From Bradyrhizobium sp. WSM3983 (GTDB lineage Bacteria; Pseudomonadota; Alphaproteobacteria; Rhizobiales; Xanthobacteraceae): a stretch of 64,000 bases of DNA. Positions 48,114 to 56,546 of the stretch are shown one piece after another; within the stretch, counting starts at the first letter, position 1, and the number at the start of each line of letters is the position of its first letter. The position numbers and the translations under genes are program-made. The notes under the pieces were generated by a model that had not been told where the DNA came from, made no database searches, and saw only the letters and a program-made list of their open reading frames with translations. The stretch spans positions 1-64,000 of the forward strand of contig NZ_AXAY01000022.1 of assembly GCF_000473045.1 (NCBI RefSeq), given 5' to 3'.

Positions 48114-49955
48114 ATGCTCAAGCAACGCCCGTTCCTGATCGAGACACTGACGGCCATCGGCCTGATCGTGGCTCCCTTCGTGCTGCCTCATCTCGGCTTC
48201 GCGCCGAACACGGTGAACCGAATCCTGGTCTGGGGTTTATTCGGCCTCGGCTTCGACATCCTGTTCGGCTTCACCGGGCTGCTGTCGTTCGGCCAGTCAG
48301 CCTTCTACGGCACCGGTGGCTTCGTTGCCGCGTACCTCCTGACCCGCGCCGGCTTCAGCAACGTGCTGGGCGCGCTGGTCATCGGCATGATCGCAGCGGC
48401 TGCGACCGGCTATCTGGTCGGCCTGATCGCACTGCGCCGCACCGGCATCTACTTCGCCATGATCACGGTGGCGATCGCGGAAGTGTTCTTCTTCGTCGAG
48501 TTCAATCCGCTCTCCGACTTCACCGGCGGCGAGAACGGCCTGCCGGGCGTGCCGGCCCCGAGCTTCAATCTGGGCTTCACCACCATCCATTTCACCGATG
48601 GCTGGTCGCTCTATCAGTTCATCGCGCTGTGCTATTTCATCGGCGTCATCATCGCGCTGAGGATCGTGCGTTCGCCGGTCGGCGCGATTCTCAGCGCAAT
48701 CCGGGACAATCCGCTGCGTGCCACCGCGGTCGGCCACAACATCCACGGCTACAAGCTGACTGCCTTCGTGATCGCCGCCGCTTACGCGGGCTTTGCCGGC
48801 GGCCTGCTGGGCGTGCTCCAGGCCTTCATGCCACCCGATGCCTTCACCTTCGACACATCCGGCCAGCTCGTGATGCAGACCGCGATTGGCGGCCGAGGCA
48901 CGTTGTTCGGCCCGCTGGTGGGCGCAACCGTCTGGCTCTTCCTGCAGGATTTCCTCCAGTCCGCGCTTGGTCTGGGAGCGGCCTGGAAGCTCGTGCTCGG
49001 CGTGGTGTTCGTGCTGCTGGTCTGCTTCCTCCGCGGCGGTATCGTCGGCGGCCTCGTCGATCTCTATGGCCTCGTCTCCGGCAAGCGGGCCCGGAAGGCT
49101 GCGGAGACGGAGGAGGCTGAGGTCGAAACGCCACAGCAAGCGCCGCCTGCACCAATGCAGGCCAAGCAGGTCGAGCATCCCGCCTATTCCGGACCGATCC
49201 TGAAAGCCACCGGTCTCACCAAGCGCTACGGCGGCCTCGTCGCCAACAGCGACATCGATTTCAGCGTCAATCAGGGCGAGCTGCGCGGCATCATCGGTCC
49301 CAACGGCGCCGGAAAGTCGACCTTTTTCAAGATGCTGACCTGCGAGATCCCGCCAACCTCGGGCCAGATCATGTTCGCGGGACGCGATATCACCGGCTTG
49401 AAGATCACCGAAGTCTGCCAGCTCGGGCTGACCAAGAGCTACCAGGTCAACCAGCTCTTCACTGGTCTCACGGTACGGCAGAACCTGAGGATTGCGGCCC
49501 TCGCGGAATTGCGGGGAAAATTCCGGCTCGACCTGTTCCGCTCGCTCTCCGGCGTCAAGGGTCTGACGGAGCAGGTGGAGCACACGCTGGCGCTGGTCAA
49601 TTTGACCCGCCGCGCCGACACGCCCGTGTCCGAGCTCGCTTATGGCGAGAAGCGCAGGCTGGAGATCGGGCTGGCGCTTGCCACCTCGCCGCGCCTGCTG
49701 CTGCTCGACGAGCCGCTCGCCGGCATGAGCCCGCGCGAGCGGGTCGAGACCGTCAAGCTGCTCAAATCGATCGCGCGCGGCCGCACCATGATCATCATCG
49801 ACCACGACATGGATTCGCTGTTCGAGCTGGTCGAGCGCGTGACGGTGCTGCAGGAGGGCCGCGTGCTGGTCTCCGGCACGCCTGAGGAAATCAAGACCAA
49901 CGCCGCAGTGCAGGAAGCCTATCTCGGCGGCGTGCACGGAGAGATCGCCGCATGA
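48114..49955 (+). CDS. Fused ABC permease (LivM) and ATP-binding protein (LivG)
   Basis: This single 613-residue polypeptide contains two subunits normally separate. Residues 1-320 are a LivM-type permease (FGLGFDILFGFTGLLSFGQSAFYG, AILSAIRDNPLRATAVG). Residues 325-362 are a Glu/Ala/Pro-rich linker. Residues 363-613 are a LivG-type ATPase with Walker A GPNGAGKST, signature-equivalent ELAYGEKRRLEIG, Walker B LLLLDEPLAG and switch IIIDHDMD. The DNA is in one continuous frame, so the fusion is genuine or an extremely clean single-base event. It overlaps livF by 4 bp. Confidence 0.92.
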   Translation: MLKQRPFLIETLTAIGLIVAPFVLPHLGFAPNTVNRILVWGLFGLGFDILFGFTGLLSFGQSAFYGTGGFVAAYLLTRAGFSNVLGALVIGMIAAAATGYLVGLIALRRTGIYFAMITVAIAEVFFFVEFNPLSDFTGGENGLPGVPAPSFNLGFTTIHFTDGWSLYQFIALCYFIGVIIALRIVRSPVGAILSAIRDNPLRATAVGHNIHGYKLTAFVIAAAYAGFAGGLLGVLQAFMPPDAFTFDTSGQLVMQTAIGGRGTLFGPLVGATVWLFLQDFLQSALGLGAAWKLVLGVVFVLLVCFLRGGIVGGLVDLYGLVSGKRARKAAETEEAEVETPQQAPPAPMQAKQVEHPAYSGPILKATGLTKRYGGLVANSDIDFSVNQGELRGIIGPNGAGKSTFFKMLTCEIPPTSGQIMFAGRDITGLKITEVCQLGLTKSYQVNQLFTGLTVRQNLRIAALAELRGKFRLDLFRSLSGVKGLTEQVEHTLALVNLTRRADTPVSELAYGEKRRLEIGLALATSPRLLLLDEPLAGMSPRERVETVKLLKSIARGRTMIIIDHDMDSLFELVERVTVLQEGRVLVSGTPEEIKTNAAVQEAYLGGVHGEIAA

Positions 49956-50650
49956 GTCTCATCGAGGTCAACGGCCTGAACAGCTATTACGGGGACTCCC
50001 ACATCCTGTTCGACGTCGCCATGCATGTCGAACGTCACGAGGTGGTGGCGCTGCTCGGCCGCAACGGCGCCGGCAAGAGCACCACGCTGAAGAGCCTGAT
50101 GGGCGTCGTGACGCCGCGCAGCGGCAGCGTGAAGTTCGACGGCATCGATATCGCCGGCCGCAGGAGTCACAAGATCGCGCAGGCCGGGATGCAGCTCGTG
50201 CACGAGGAGCGGCGCATCTTCGGCAGCCTGTCGGTGGAGGAAAACATCGTCCTCGCCGGCATCACCGCGCCAAAGCACTGGCCGCTCGGGCGCATCTATG
50301 AGATGTTTCCACGACTGAAGGAGCGGCGCGGCAATCGCGGCACCGAGCTCTCCGGCGGCGAGCAGCAGATGCTCGCCATCGCACGGGCGCTGGTGCGCGA
50401 TCCCAAGATCGTGCTGCTGGACGAGCCGTTCGAGGGACTCGCCCCCGTCATCGTTCACGATCTCGTCAAGGCCTGCCGCGAGCTCGCGGCCGCCGGCCAG
50501 ACCATCGTGCTGGTCGAGCAGAATCTTGCGGCAACGCTGGCGCTGGCGACGCGGATCTACATCATCAACAACGGCCACATCGTCCACGAGGGTCCGGCGC
50601 AGGAGCTCAAGGTCCAGCCGGAGCTGCTCCAGCGGTATCTCGGCGTCTAA
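49952..50650 (+). CDS. ABC transporter ATP-binding protein, LivF type
   Basis: This 232-residue ATPase has Walker A GRNGAGKSTT, signature LSGGEQQM, Walker B IVLLDEPFEG and switch VLVEQNL. It is the last gene of the second importer, with a start overlapping the fusion gene stop (ATGA). Its stop is convergent and overlaps the HIT gene end by 4 bp. Confidence 0.92.
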   Translation: MSLIEVNGLNSYYGDSHILFDVAMHVERHEVVALLGRNGAGKSTTLKSLMGVVTPRSGSVKFDGIDIAGRRSHKIAQAGMQLVHEERRIFGSLSVEENIVLAGITAPKHWPLGRIYEMFPRLKERRGNRGTELSGGEQQMLAIARALVRDPKIVLLDEPFEGLAPVIVHDLVKACRELAAAGQTIVLVEQNLAATLALATRIYIINNGHIVHEGPAQELKVQPELLQRYLGV

Positions 50651-51072
50651 CCACCAAGCGCCGCGATCATCCGCCTGGCGTGATCGGCGAGCACGGCCAT
50701 GTCCTCCTTGCGCGTCTGCGCCGGCAGCAGATCGACGCCGGCCCTGACCGGCATGACATGCATGTGCAGGTGAAAGACCACCTGCCCGCTGGCGGGCTCG
50801 CTGAACTGCTGCAGGATAATGCCCTCCGCGTCGAACGCCTTCATCGCCGCGACCGCGATCCGCTTGGCGGTCCGGGTGACCCCGGCGAGATCGTCGTCCG
50901 CAATGTCGAGAATGCCGCGCGCCGGTGCCCTCGGAATCACCAGCGTATGCCCGGGCGAGCGTGGCATGATGTCCAGGAAGGCGAAGCTGCGGTCGTCCCT
51001 GAACACCTCGAAGCAGGGAATCTCGCCGCGAAGGATCTTCGCGAAGACGTTCTGATCGTCATAGGCCGTCAT
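50647..51072 (-). CDS. HIT family protein (histidine triad nucleotide-binding)
   Basis: The 141-residue HIT-superfamily protein has the triad H-x-H-x-H seen as FHLHMHVMP at about residues 99-107, and the FLDIMPRSPGHTLVIPR opening strand. HIT proteins hydrolyse AMP-lysine or nucleotide phosphoramidates; the natural substrate is unknown. It is divergent from prmC, with about 80 bp between, and convergent with livF. Confidence 0.93.
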   Translation of the reverse strand: MTAYDDQNVFAKILRGEIPCFEVFRDDRSFAFLDIMPRSPGHTLVIPRAPARGILDIADDDLAGVTRTAKRIAVAAMKAFDAEGIILQQFSEPASGQVVFHLHMHVMPVRAGVDLLPAQTRKEDMAVLADHARRMIAALGG

Positions 51073-51150
51073 GGCTCCCTCCTTCGCTGCGCAATACGAT
51101 CAAACGCACTCCTTTCCGTTGACGCAAGCAAGGCCGCCGATCTATCCACG

Positions 51151-52059
51151 ATGCCAGGCAGGATGGTTCCATTGGCGACAGGGTTCGATTCCGGACACAG
51201 CATCGAGAGTGCGCGGCGCGCGCTCGCGGCGCGGCTGCAATCGGCCGGCATCGAAGAGCCGTCTCTCGATGCGCGCCTGCTCGTCGGCGCGGCGCTGGGG
51301 CTCGATCTGACCGGCTTGATCACGCAAGCGGCACGATATCTCGCGCCCGAGGAGGCTATACGGCTCGAAGCATATGCGCAGCGAAGGCTCGCGCATGAGC
51401 CGGTCGCCCGCATTCTCGGCATGCGGGAATTCTGGGGCCTGCCGTTCCGCCTGTCCGAGGCGACGCTGGTGCCGCGACCGGACACCGAGACCGTGGTGGA
51501 ACTGGCGCTCGAGATTTTTCGCGAACGCACGATCACGGGACGGCGCCCGCGCATTGCCGACATCGGCACAGGATCAGGCGCGATCCTGCTCGCACTGCTG
51601 CACGAGATTCCCGAGGCGTTCGGCGTCGGCACCGATCTCAGCCTTACCGCACTCGGCACCGCCAGGGGCAATGCCGCGGCGCTCGGCCTTGCCGGCCGCG
51701 CCGCGTTCGTCGCCTGCTCCTATGCTTCGGCCCTTCAGGGCCCGTTCGATCTGATTGTGTCGAACCCGCCTTATATTCCCGCGGGTGAAATTCCGAAATT
51801 GAGCATCGAGGTGCGCGAGCACGATCCGCATCTGGCGCTCGACGGCGGCAATGACGGCTATGACGCCTATCGTGCCCTGATCCCACAAGCAGCCGAACGG
51901 CTTGTGCCCGGCGGCGCTTTGGTCGTCGAGGCGGGACAGGGGCAGGCCGCAGATATTGAAACCTTGATGACGGCCGCCGCGTTAACGGTGGACCGGCCGC
52001 CCAGATCTGACCTCGGGGGCATTCCGAGGGCCGTCTCGGCCCGAAAAATGCCCCCATAA
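51151..52059 (+). CDS. prmC: Peptide chain release factor N5-glutamine methyltransferase
   Basis: PrmC methylates the GGQ glutamine of release factors RF1/RF2. The 302-residue protein (ATG 51151, or ATG 51163 with AGGCAGG just before) carries the helical N-domain (SLDARLLVGAALGLD), motif I IADIGTGSGAILLALL and the catalytic NPPY within SNPPYIPAGEI. It sits about 6.8 kb from its usual partner prfA. Longer frames upstream read antisense to the HIT gene and are not real. Confidence 0.92.
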   Translation: MPGRMVPLATGFDSGHSIESARRALAARLQSAGIEEPSLDARLLVGAALGLDLTGLITQAARYLAPEEAIRLEAYAQRRLAHEPVARILGMREFWGLPFRLSEATLVPRPDTETVVELALEIFRERTITGRRPRIADIGTGSGAILLALLHEIPEAFGVGTDLSLTALGTARGNAAALGLAGRAAFVACSYASALQGPFDLIVSNPPYIPAGEIPKLSIEVREHDPHLALDGGNDGYDAYRALIPQAAERLVPGGALVVEAGQGQAADIETLMTAAALTVDRPPRSDLGGIPRAVSARKMPP

Positions 52060-52520
52060 AAGCCGGATTGGGCGCCAAAAACCTCTTGGAATATCCCTTG
52101 GGAACGACTACCTTCTGATCAGCACATCGGTGTCGGCCCCGTAGACTAACGGGCGAAAGCCGGGCTCTCAGGCGAGAGCTTCACTGATTTAGGTTCCAAG
52201 CCGCAGGTCCTGTTAAGCGCGATGGCCCATTGAGGTACGCTGCTTTCCGACCGCAACGTGAACGAAAGCCTGATATTGCGCTTGAATACTTACGCAACAA
52301 AGCAGGGCTTGTTTCGGCAGGCGATATGAATGGGTTCGCTGGCAATGAATGCTGGCGGGTGGGGAACGCGTCCTTGTTGAACGCGACGGTCGACGAACAT
52401 CGGCAGGGTTCAATCCGCTCTTGCGCGCGGTGCGCGCGAGAGATGTGAACCGCTGTCATCAGGTCACTCCTAGCAATCAGTAATGCGTGCAACCTTTAGG
52501 GCTGGAATTAAAGGCAGGAC
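52060..52520. other. 461-bp gap with successive small hairpins (possible structured RNA)
   Basis: Between prmC and the DUF4167 gene I see no convincing gene. At 52135-52182 three small stems follow one another: cccgt-agacta-acggg, ggc-gaaa-gcc (a GNRA-type tetraloop) and gctctc-aggc-gagagc. This is denser than expected by chance and could be a leader or small RNA, but I cannot match it to a known family. A weak ribosome site (AAAGGCAGG) precedes the DUF4167 start. Confidence 0.4.
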
Positions 52521-53309
52521 ATGAGAAACGGTCAGAACAAGCAGCGGATGCGCAACCGCAACAACAATAATAATAACAACAACAATAACCGGCGCGGCCA
52601 GAACCCGATGACCCGGGTCTTCGAATCGAACGGCCCCGACATCAAGATCCGCGGCACCGCCTCGCACATTGCCGAAAAATATCTTCAGCTTGCGCGTGAC
52701 GCCCGCTCCTCCGGCGACCCGGTTGCTGCTGAAAACTACTACCAGCATGCCGAGCACTATTTCCGCCTGATCGCGGCGGCCCAGGAACAGTTCCGCCAGA
52801 ACCAGCAACCGCGCGGCGATGAGCCGATCAGCACCAGCAGCGGTGACGACGGCGAGGATGACGGCGAGAATTTCTCGAATTTCGGCCAGGAGCCGGGCTT
52901 CGTTCCGCAGCCGCCGCCGCAGCAGCAGCCCTTCGTGCGTGACGGTCAGCGCGATCACCAGCGTGACTATCAGCAGCGCGACAACCAACAGCCCTATCAG
53001 CGCGATCAGCAGCAGCCGCGTGAGCACCGCGAACGCGACCACCGTCCGCAGCCGCAGTATAATCAGCAGCCGCAACCGCCGAACCAGCCGCAGCCCGTCG
53101 TTGCCGACGCCGGCAACGTCGATCGCCTGCCGTCCTTCATCACCGGCGCGCAGCCGCAGACGAACGGCGCCCCTGGCGGCTTCGAAGCTGGCAATGGCGG
53201 TGGTGGCGAGCGTTTTCCGCGGCGGCGCCGCCGGCCGCATAGCGGCCCGCGCCCCGAGCGCGAGGCGGCTCCGGCCGCTTCCGGCGACGATCTCGCTCCG
53301 GGCGAGTAA
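52521..53309 (+). CDS. DUF4167 domain-containing protein
   Basis: The 262-residue basic, low-complexity protein opens with an Asn/Arg-rich stretch containing about ten consecutive Asn. The conserved DUF4167 core follows (about residues 24-95: MTRVFESNGPDIKIRGTAS, YLQLARDARSSGDPVAAENYYQHAEHYFRLI). The Gln/Arg/Pro-rich C-terminus (residues 130-262) looks disordered. Its place next to prmC is conserved in Rhizobiales. RNA or ribosome association is plausible from composition but unproven. Confidence 0.88.
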   Translation: MRNGQNKQRMRNRNNNNNNNNNNRRGQNPMTRVFESNGPDIKIRGTASHIAEKYLQLARDARSSGDPVAAENYYQHAEHYFRLIAAAQEQFRQNQQPRGDEPISTSSGDDGEDDGENFSNFGQEPGFVPQPPPQQQPFVRDGQRDHQRDYQQRDNQQPYQRDQQQPREHRERDHRPQPQYNQQPQPPNQPQPVVADAGNVDRLPSFITGAQPQTNGAPGGFEAGNGGGGERFPRRRRRPHSGPRPEREAAPAASGDDLAPGE

Positions 53310-53339
53310 GCCGCACATCTTCTGATATTCATGGACTGC

Positions 53340-53371
53340 ATCGTCCCGGCTTCGCCGGGACGATTTGTTTT
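53340..53371. terminator. Terminator hairpin between convergent genes
   Basis: A stem tcgtcccggc-ttc-gccgggacga followed by tttgtttt gives a clear intrinsic terminator for the DUF4167 gene; on the minus strand it overlaps the end of the methyltransferase gene at 53371. Its arm sequence matches the REP-like family at 4651 and 37784, so one repeat unit doubles as a terminator. Confidence 0.8.
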
Positions 53372-54114
53372 CAGGTCCGCCTCACCGTCGTCGAGGACGG
53401 CACCAGCACCGGCTTCAACGAGGGAATCAGCCGCGCCCGTTCGCGCTTGGCGGGGATCGCGCGATAGACCTGCTTGGTCGCTTCGACGATGTGGACGCCG
53501 GCAAAGGGCAGCGACAGCGCAGCGCCAGCGCGCTCCCACATCTGCGCCGATTTCAGCACCCAGCGGCCCGCATAGGGCGGCATGAACAAGGCCTCGCCCC
53601 AGCCGGTCGGCGTGAACCAGGTCTGGCGCAACAGATCCGTGATCTGCGAGCGCGAATAGGGGCGACCGTGGCCGAACGGCGTGTTGTCGCTGCGCGTCCA
53701 CACACCACGCCGATTCGGGATCACGGCCATGACGCGGCCGGACGGCGACAGCACCCGCCAGATCTCCCGCAGCAGCGCGGCCGGATCGTCCGACATCTCG
53801 AGCGCATGGACCAGCAGGATGCGGTCGACCGCGGCGTCGGGAAGCGGCAGCGAGAATTCATCCACCAGCGAAGCCAGCGCCGGACGCCCCGTGGGCCATT
53901 TCAAGACGCCTTGGGCCGCCGGCATGAAGGCGATGCAGCGCTCCGCGTCCTCGCGGAACAATCCGAGATAGGGCGTCGGATAGCCGATGCCGAGCACGCG
54001 CTGGCCCTCGGCATTCGGCCAACGCTCCCTGATGCCGCGATTGATCATCTGCCGCGCCACAATCCCGAGGCGACGGGAATAAAACTCGCGAAGGTCGACG
54101 ACGTCGATGGTCAT
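53371..54114 (-). CDS. Class I SAM-dependent methyltransferase
   Basis: The 247-residue protein has RVLGIGYPTPYLGLF (motif I region, with GIGYP in place of GxGxG), LPDAAVDRILLVHALEMSDDPAALLREIWRVLSPSGRVMAVIPNRRG (post-I to III), and an Arg-rich C-terminus. Such proteins occur beside gloB in Rhizobiales. The substrate is unknown. It is divergent from gloB by 108 bp. Confidence 0.85.
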   Translation of the reverse strand: MTIDVVDLREFYSRRLGIVARQMINRGIRERWPNAEGQRVLGIGYPTPYLGLFREDAERCIAFMPAAQGVLKWPTGRPALASLVDEFSLPLPDAAVDRILLVHALEMSDDPAALLREIWRVLSPSGRVMAVIPNRRGVWTRSDNTPFGHGRPYSRSQITDLLRQTWFTPTGWGEALFMPPYAGRWVLKSAQMWERAGAALSLPFAGVHIVEATKQVYRAIPAKRERARLIPSLKPVLVPSSTTVRRT

Positions 54115-54222
54115 GACGGCAATGTAACATGCACAAGGCGGCGGCCGCGCGCTGAATATTGCATTGCCTGCGCAACGTTAACGCCATATTTGTCTGACGG
54201 GGCTGAGCCCGATGGAGATGTC

Positions 54223-54990
54223 ATGGCCGCCGAAATTCGTACTTTCACCTGTTTAAACGACAATTTCGGTTATCTGATCCACGATGTGGAAACCAAGGCA
54301 ACCGCCTCGATCGACGCACCGGAAGCCGGCCCCATCATCAAGGCACTGGAGCGGGAGGGCTGGCAGCTCACCGACATCCTGATCACCCATCATCATGGCG
54401 ATCATGTCGGCGGGGTCGCCGAACTCAAGCAGAAATACAATTGCCGCGTCGTCGCGCCGCATGACAAGACGACGAAGATTGCTGATGTCGATCTGCGCGT
54501 CGCTAACGGCGACGTGATCAAGGTCGGCACGCTGCTGGGGCGCGTGCTGGAGACACCCGGCCACACGCTCGACCACATCTCCTATGTGTTCGATACCGAG
54601 AAGACGCTGTTCGCCGCTGACACGCTGTTCTCGATCGGCTGTGGCCGCGTATTCGAGGGCACCTACCCGATGATGTGGGATTCGTTGTTGAAGCTGCGGG
54701 CGCTACCCGACGACTTCAAGCTCTATTGCGGCCACGAATACACGGCGTCCAACGTCAAATTCGCGCTGACCGTCGATCCCGACAATGCGGCGCTCCAGGC
54801 GCGCGCGGCCGAAGTGACGAGGCTGCGGGCGGAGAACAAGCCGACCATTCCCTCACTGCTTGGTGATGAGAAGCGAGCAAACGTGTTCCTGCGCGCTGAT
54901 GAACCGTCGGTCGCAGCCAGGCTACACATGAAGGGCGCGGATGCCGCCGCAGTGTTCGGCGAGCTGCGCGAGCGCAAAAACAAATCCTGA
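54223..54990 (+). CDS. gloB: Hydroxyacylglutathione hydrolase (glyoxalase II)
   Basis: GloB hydrolyses S-D-lactoylglutathione to lactate and glutathione, completing methylglyoxal detoxification. The 255-residue metallo-beta-lactamase-fold enzyme shows the metal motif THHHGDHVGG, the downstream ligands TPGHTLDHISY, FAADTLFSIGCGRVFEG and YCGHEYTASN, and a C-terminal domain. The start MAAEIRTFTCLNDNFGY is clear; the longer frame upstream is antisense to the methyltransferase gene. Confidence 0.95.
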   Translation: MAAEIRTFTCLNDNFGYLIHDVETKATASIDAPEAGPIIKALEREGWQLTDILITHHHGDHVGGVAELKQKYNCRVVAPHDKTTKIADVDLRVANGDVIKVGTLLGRVLETPGHTLDHISYVFDTEKTLFAADTLFSIGCGRVFEGTYPMMWDSLLKLRALPDDFKLYCGHEYTASNVKFALTVDPDNAALQARAAEVTRLRAENKPTIPSLLGDEKRANVFLRADEPSVAARLHMKGADAAAVFGELRERKNKS

Positions 54991-55027
54991 AGTACAAGTC
55001 CTCACGACCAAGTCCTGACGGGGATCG

Positions 55028-55450
55028 ATGCCGACCGCAGCCGAGATCATCGCACGCCTTGAACTCCGCCCGCACCCGGAGGGCGGCCATTATCGAGAGA
55101 CCTTTCGCGACCAGACCACCGATGCCAATGGCCGCTCGCGCTCGACCCTCATCTACTTCCTGCTCGCGCGCGGCGAGCGCTCGCACTGGCATCGCATCGA
55201 CGCGGTCGAGACCTGGCACTATTATGCCGGCAGCCCGTTGACCCTGCGCATCGCACATGACGGCTGCTCCCAGCACGAGGTGCGGCTCGGCACGGACCTT
55301 GTGGGCGGCGAGCGACCGCAGGCGATCGTGCCGGCGGATGCGTGGCAAATGGCGGAGACCACCGGCGAGTGGACACTGGTCGGCTGCACCGTGGCACCCG
55401 CCTTCGAGTTCGCAAAATTCGACCTCGCGCCGAAAGGCTGGGAGCCGTAG
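55028..55450 (+). CDS. Cupin (DUF985) family protein
   Basis: This 140-residue cupin has the opening AAEIIARLELRPHPEGGHYRETFRD, the repeated beta-barrel core with SHWHRIDAVETWHYYAGSPL (metal-ligand histidines) and WTLVGCTVAPAFEFAKFDLA. DUF985 proteins are small cytoplasmic cupins of unknown biochemical role. It lies 37 bp after gloB on the same strand, so co-transcription is likely. Confidence 0.85.
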   Translation: MPTAAEIIARLELRPHPEGGHYRETFRDQTTDANGRSRSTLIYFLLARGERSHWHRIDAVETWHYYAGSPLTLRIAHDGCSQHEVRLGTDLVGGERPQAIVPADAWQMAETTGEWTLVGCTVAPAFEFAKFDLAPKGWEP

Positions 55451-55561
55451 CGATTATCATTCCGGGACCGCCCGAAAAGGACTGGGCCAAGAATCTTTCT
55501 CATCACCGTTGACGCGGATAAATGGATTCCGGATTCGCGCTCCACGCGCCCGGGACGACAG

Positions 55562-56431
55562 TCACCGCTTCCGGAGCACCATGTCCTTTGCCGCGATCAG
55601 GCCGCCGCCGGCGATCAGGATCGCGGCAATCGCGATGTTGGCGCTGGCTTTGGCAAAACCGGCGGCGATGAGAAAACCGGTCGACAAGAGCGGCGTCGCA
55701 TAGGAGGCGGCGCCGAGCACGCGGATATCGCCGCGCTTCATGCCGATGTCCCAGGCATAGAAGGCAGCGCCGACAGGGCCGATGCCGAGCCCGAGCACGG
55801 CGAGCCATTGTAACGTCGTCTCGGGCCACACCGTGGTTTCAAGCAGACCATGCATCAGCGCGGCAAGCACTGATGTGGCGAGGCAGAAGCCCGCGACCGC
55901 ATCGGTCGGCACCGCCTTCAATCGCCGCGATAGCACCGAATAGGTCGCCCAGACGAAGGCGGCGATGAAGGCTGCGATCAATCCGGGCACCGCGCCCGGT
56001 GCGAAGCCAGAGGTATTGCCGGCAAACAACAGCACGGTGCCGACGAGGCCGAGCACGGCGCCGATGATATGGTGCACGGCGAGCCGCTCGCCCGGCAGGA
56101 ACGACGAGAACAGCACGATCAGTAGCGGCCACATGTAATTCAGAAGGCCGGCTTCGGCCGGCGGCGCGAAGCGCAGCGCGAGGAAATAGAGCGCGTGATA
56201 GCCGAACAGGCCACCGACGCCGACGAGCCACACGACGAGCGGCTGACGCAGGCTCTTCGCCACGTCGCCCCGGCCGATCCAGGTGAGCAGGCCGACGAGA
56301 CCGCCGATCGCAAAGGTCATCGCAGCGAGCTGGAACGCCGGGATCTTTCCGGTCACCACCGTCATCACCGACAGCAATGACCACATCAGGATCGCGGTCA
56401 GTCCGATCAGTGTGGCTGTGCGCGGGGTCAT
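55562..56431 (-). CDS. EamA/DMT family transporter
   Basis: The 289-residue protein has ten hydrophobic segments in two EamA repeats, with the internal PAEAGLLNYMWPLLIVLFSSFLPGE and GDIRVLGAASYATPLLSTGFLI motifs. It is probably an exporter of a metabolite or amino acid, with no basis to name it. It lies between the cupin gene (convergent) and phbB on the same strand, with a hairpin (56457) between. Confidence 0.88.
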   Translation of the reverse strand: MTPRTATLIGLTAILMWSLLSVMTVVTGKIPAFQLAAMTFAIGGLVGLLTWIGRGDVAKSLRQPLVVWLVGVGGLFGYHALYFLALRFAPPAEAGLLNYMWPLLIVLFSSFLPGERLAVHHIIGAVLGLVGTVLLFAGNTSGFAPGAVPGLIAAFIAAFVWATYSVLSRRLKAVPTDAVAGFCLATSVLAALMHGLLETTVWPETTLQWLAVLGLGIGPVGAAFYAWDIGMKRGDIRVLGAASYATPLLSTGFLIAAGFAKASANIAIAAILIAGGGLIAAKDMVLRKR

Positions 56432-56456
56432 GGATCAAAAGGCTCTGAGGACGATG

Positions 56457-56479
56457 ATGCCCGGCACGAGGCCGGGCAT
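56457..56479 (-). terminator. Hairpin downstream of phbB
   Basis: The stem atgcccggc-acgag-gccgggcat has perfect 9-bp complementarity and lies 68 bp after the phbB stop, before the DMT start. No long T-run follows on the minus strand (CATCATCGTCC), so a Rho-assisted or weak terminator is likely. Confidence 0.5.
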
Positions 56480-56546
56480 TTGCGTCTTCACTATCGCCTT
56501 GTCGCGCCCGAAGCTACAGGCTTTTGGCTCAAGGGCTGCTGCCCCG

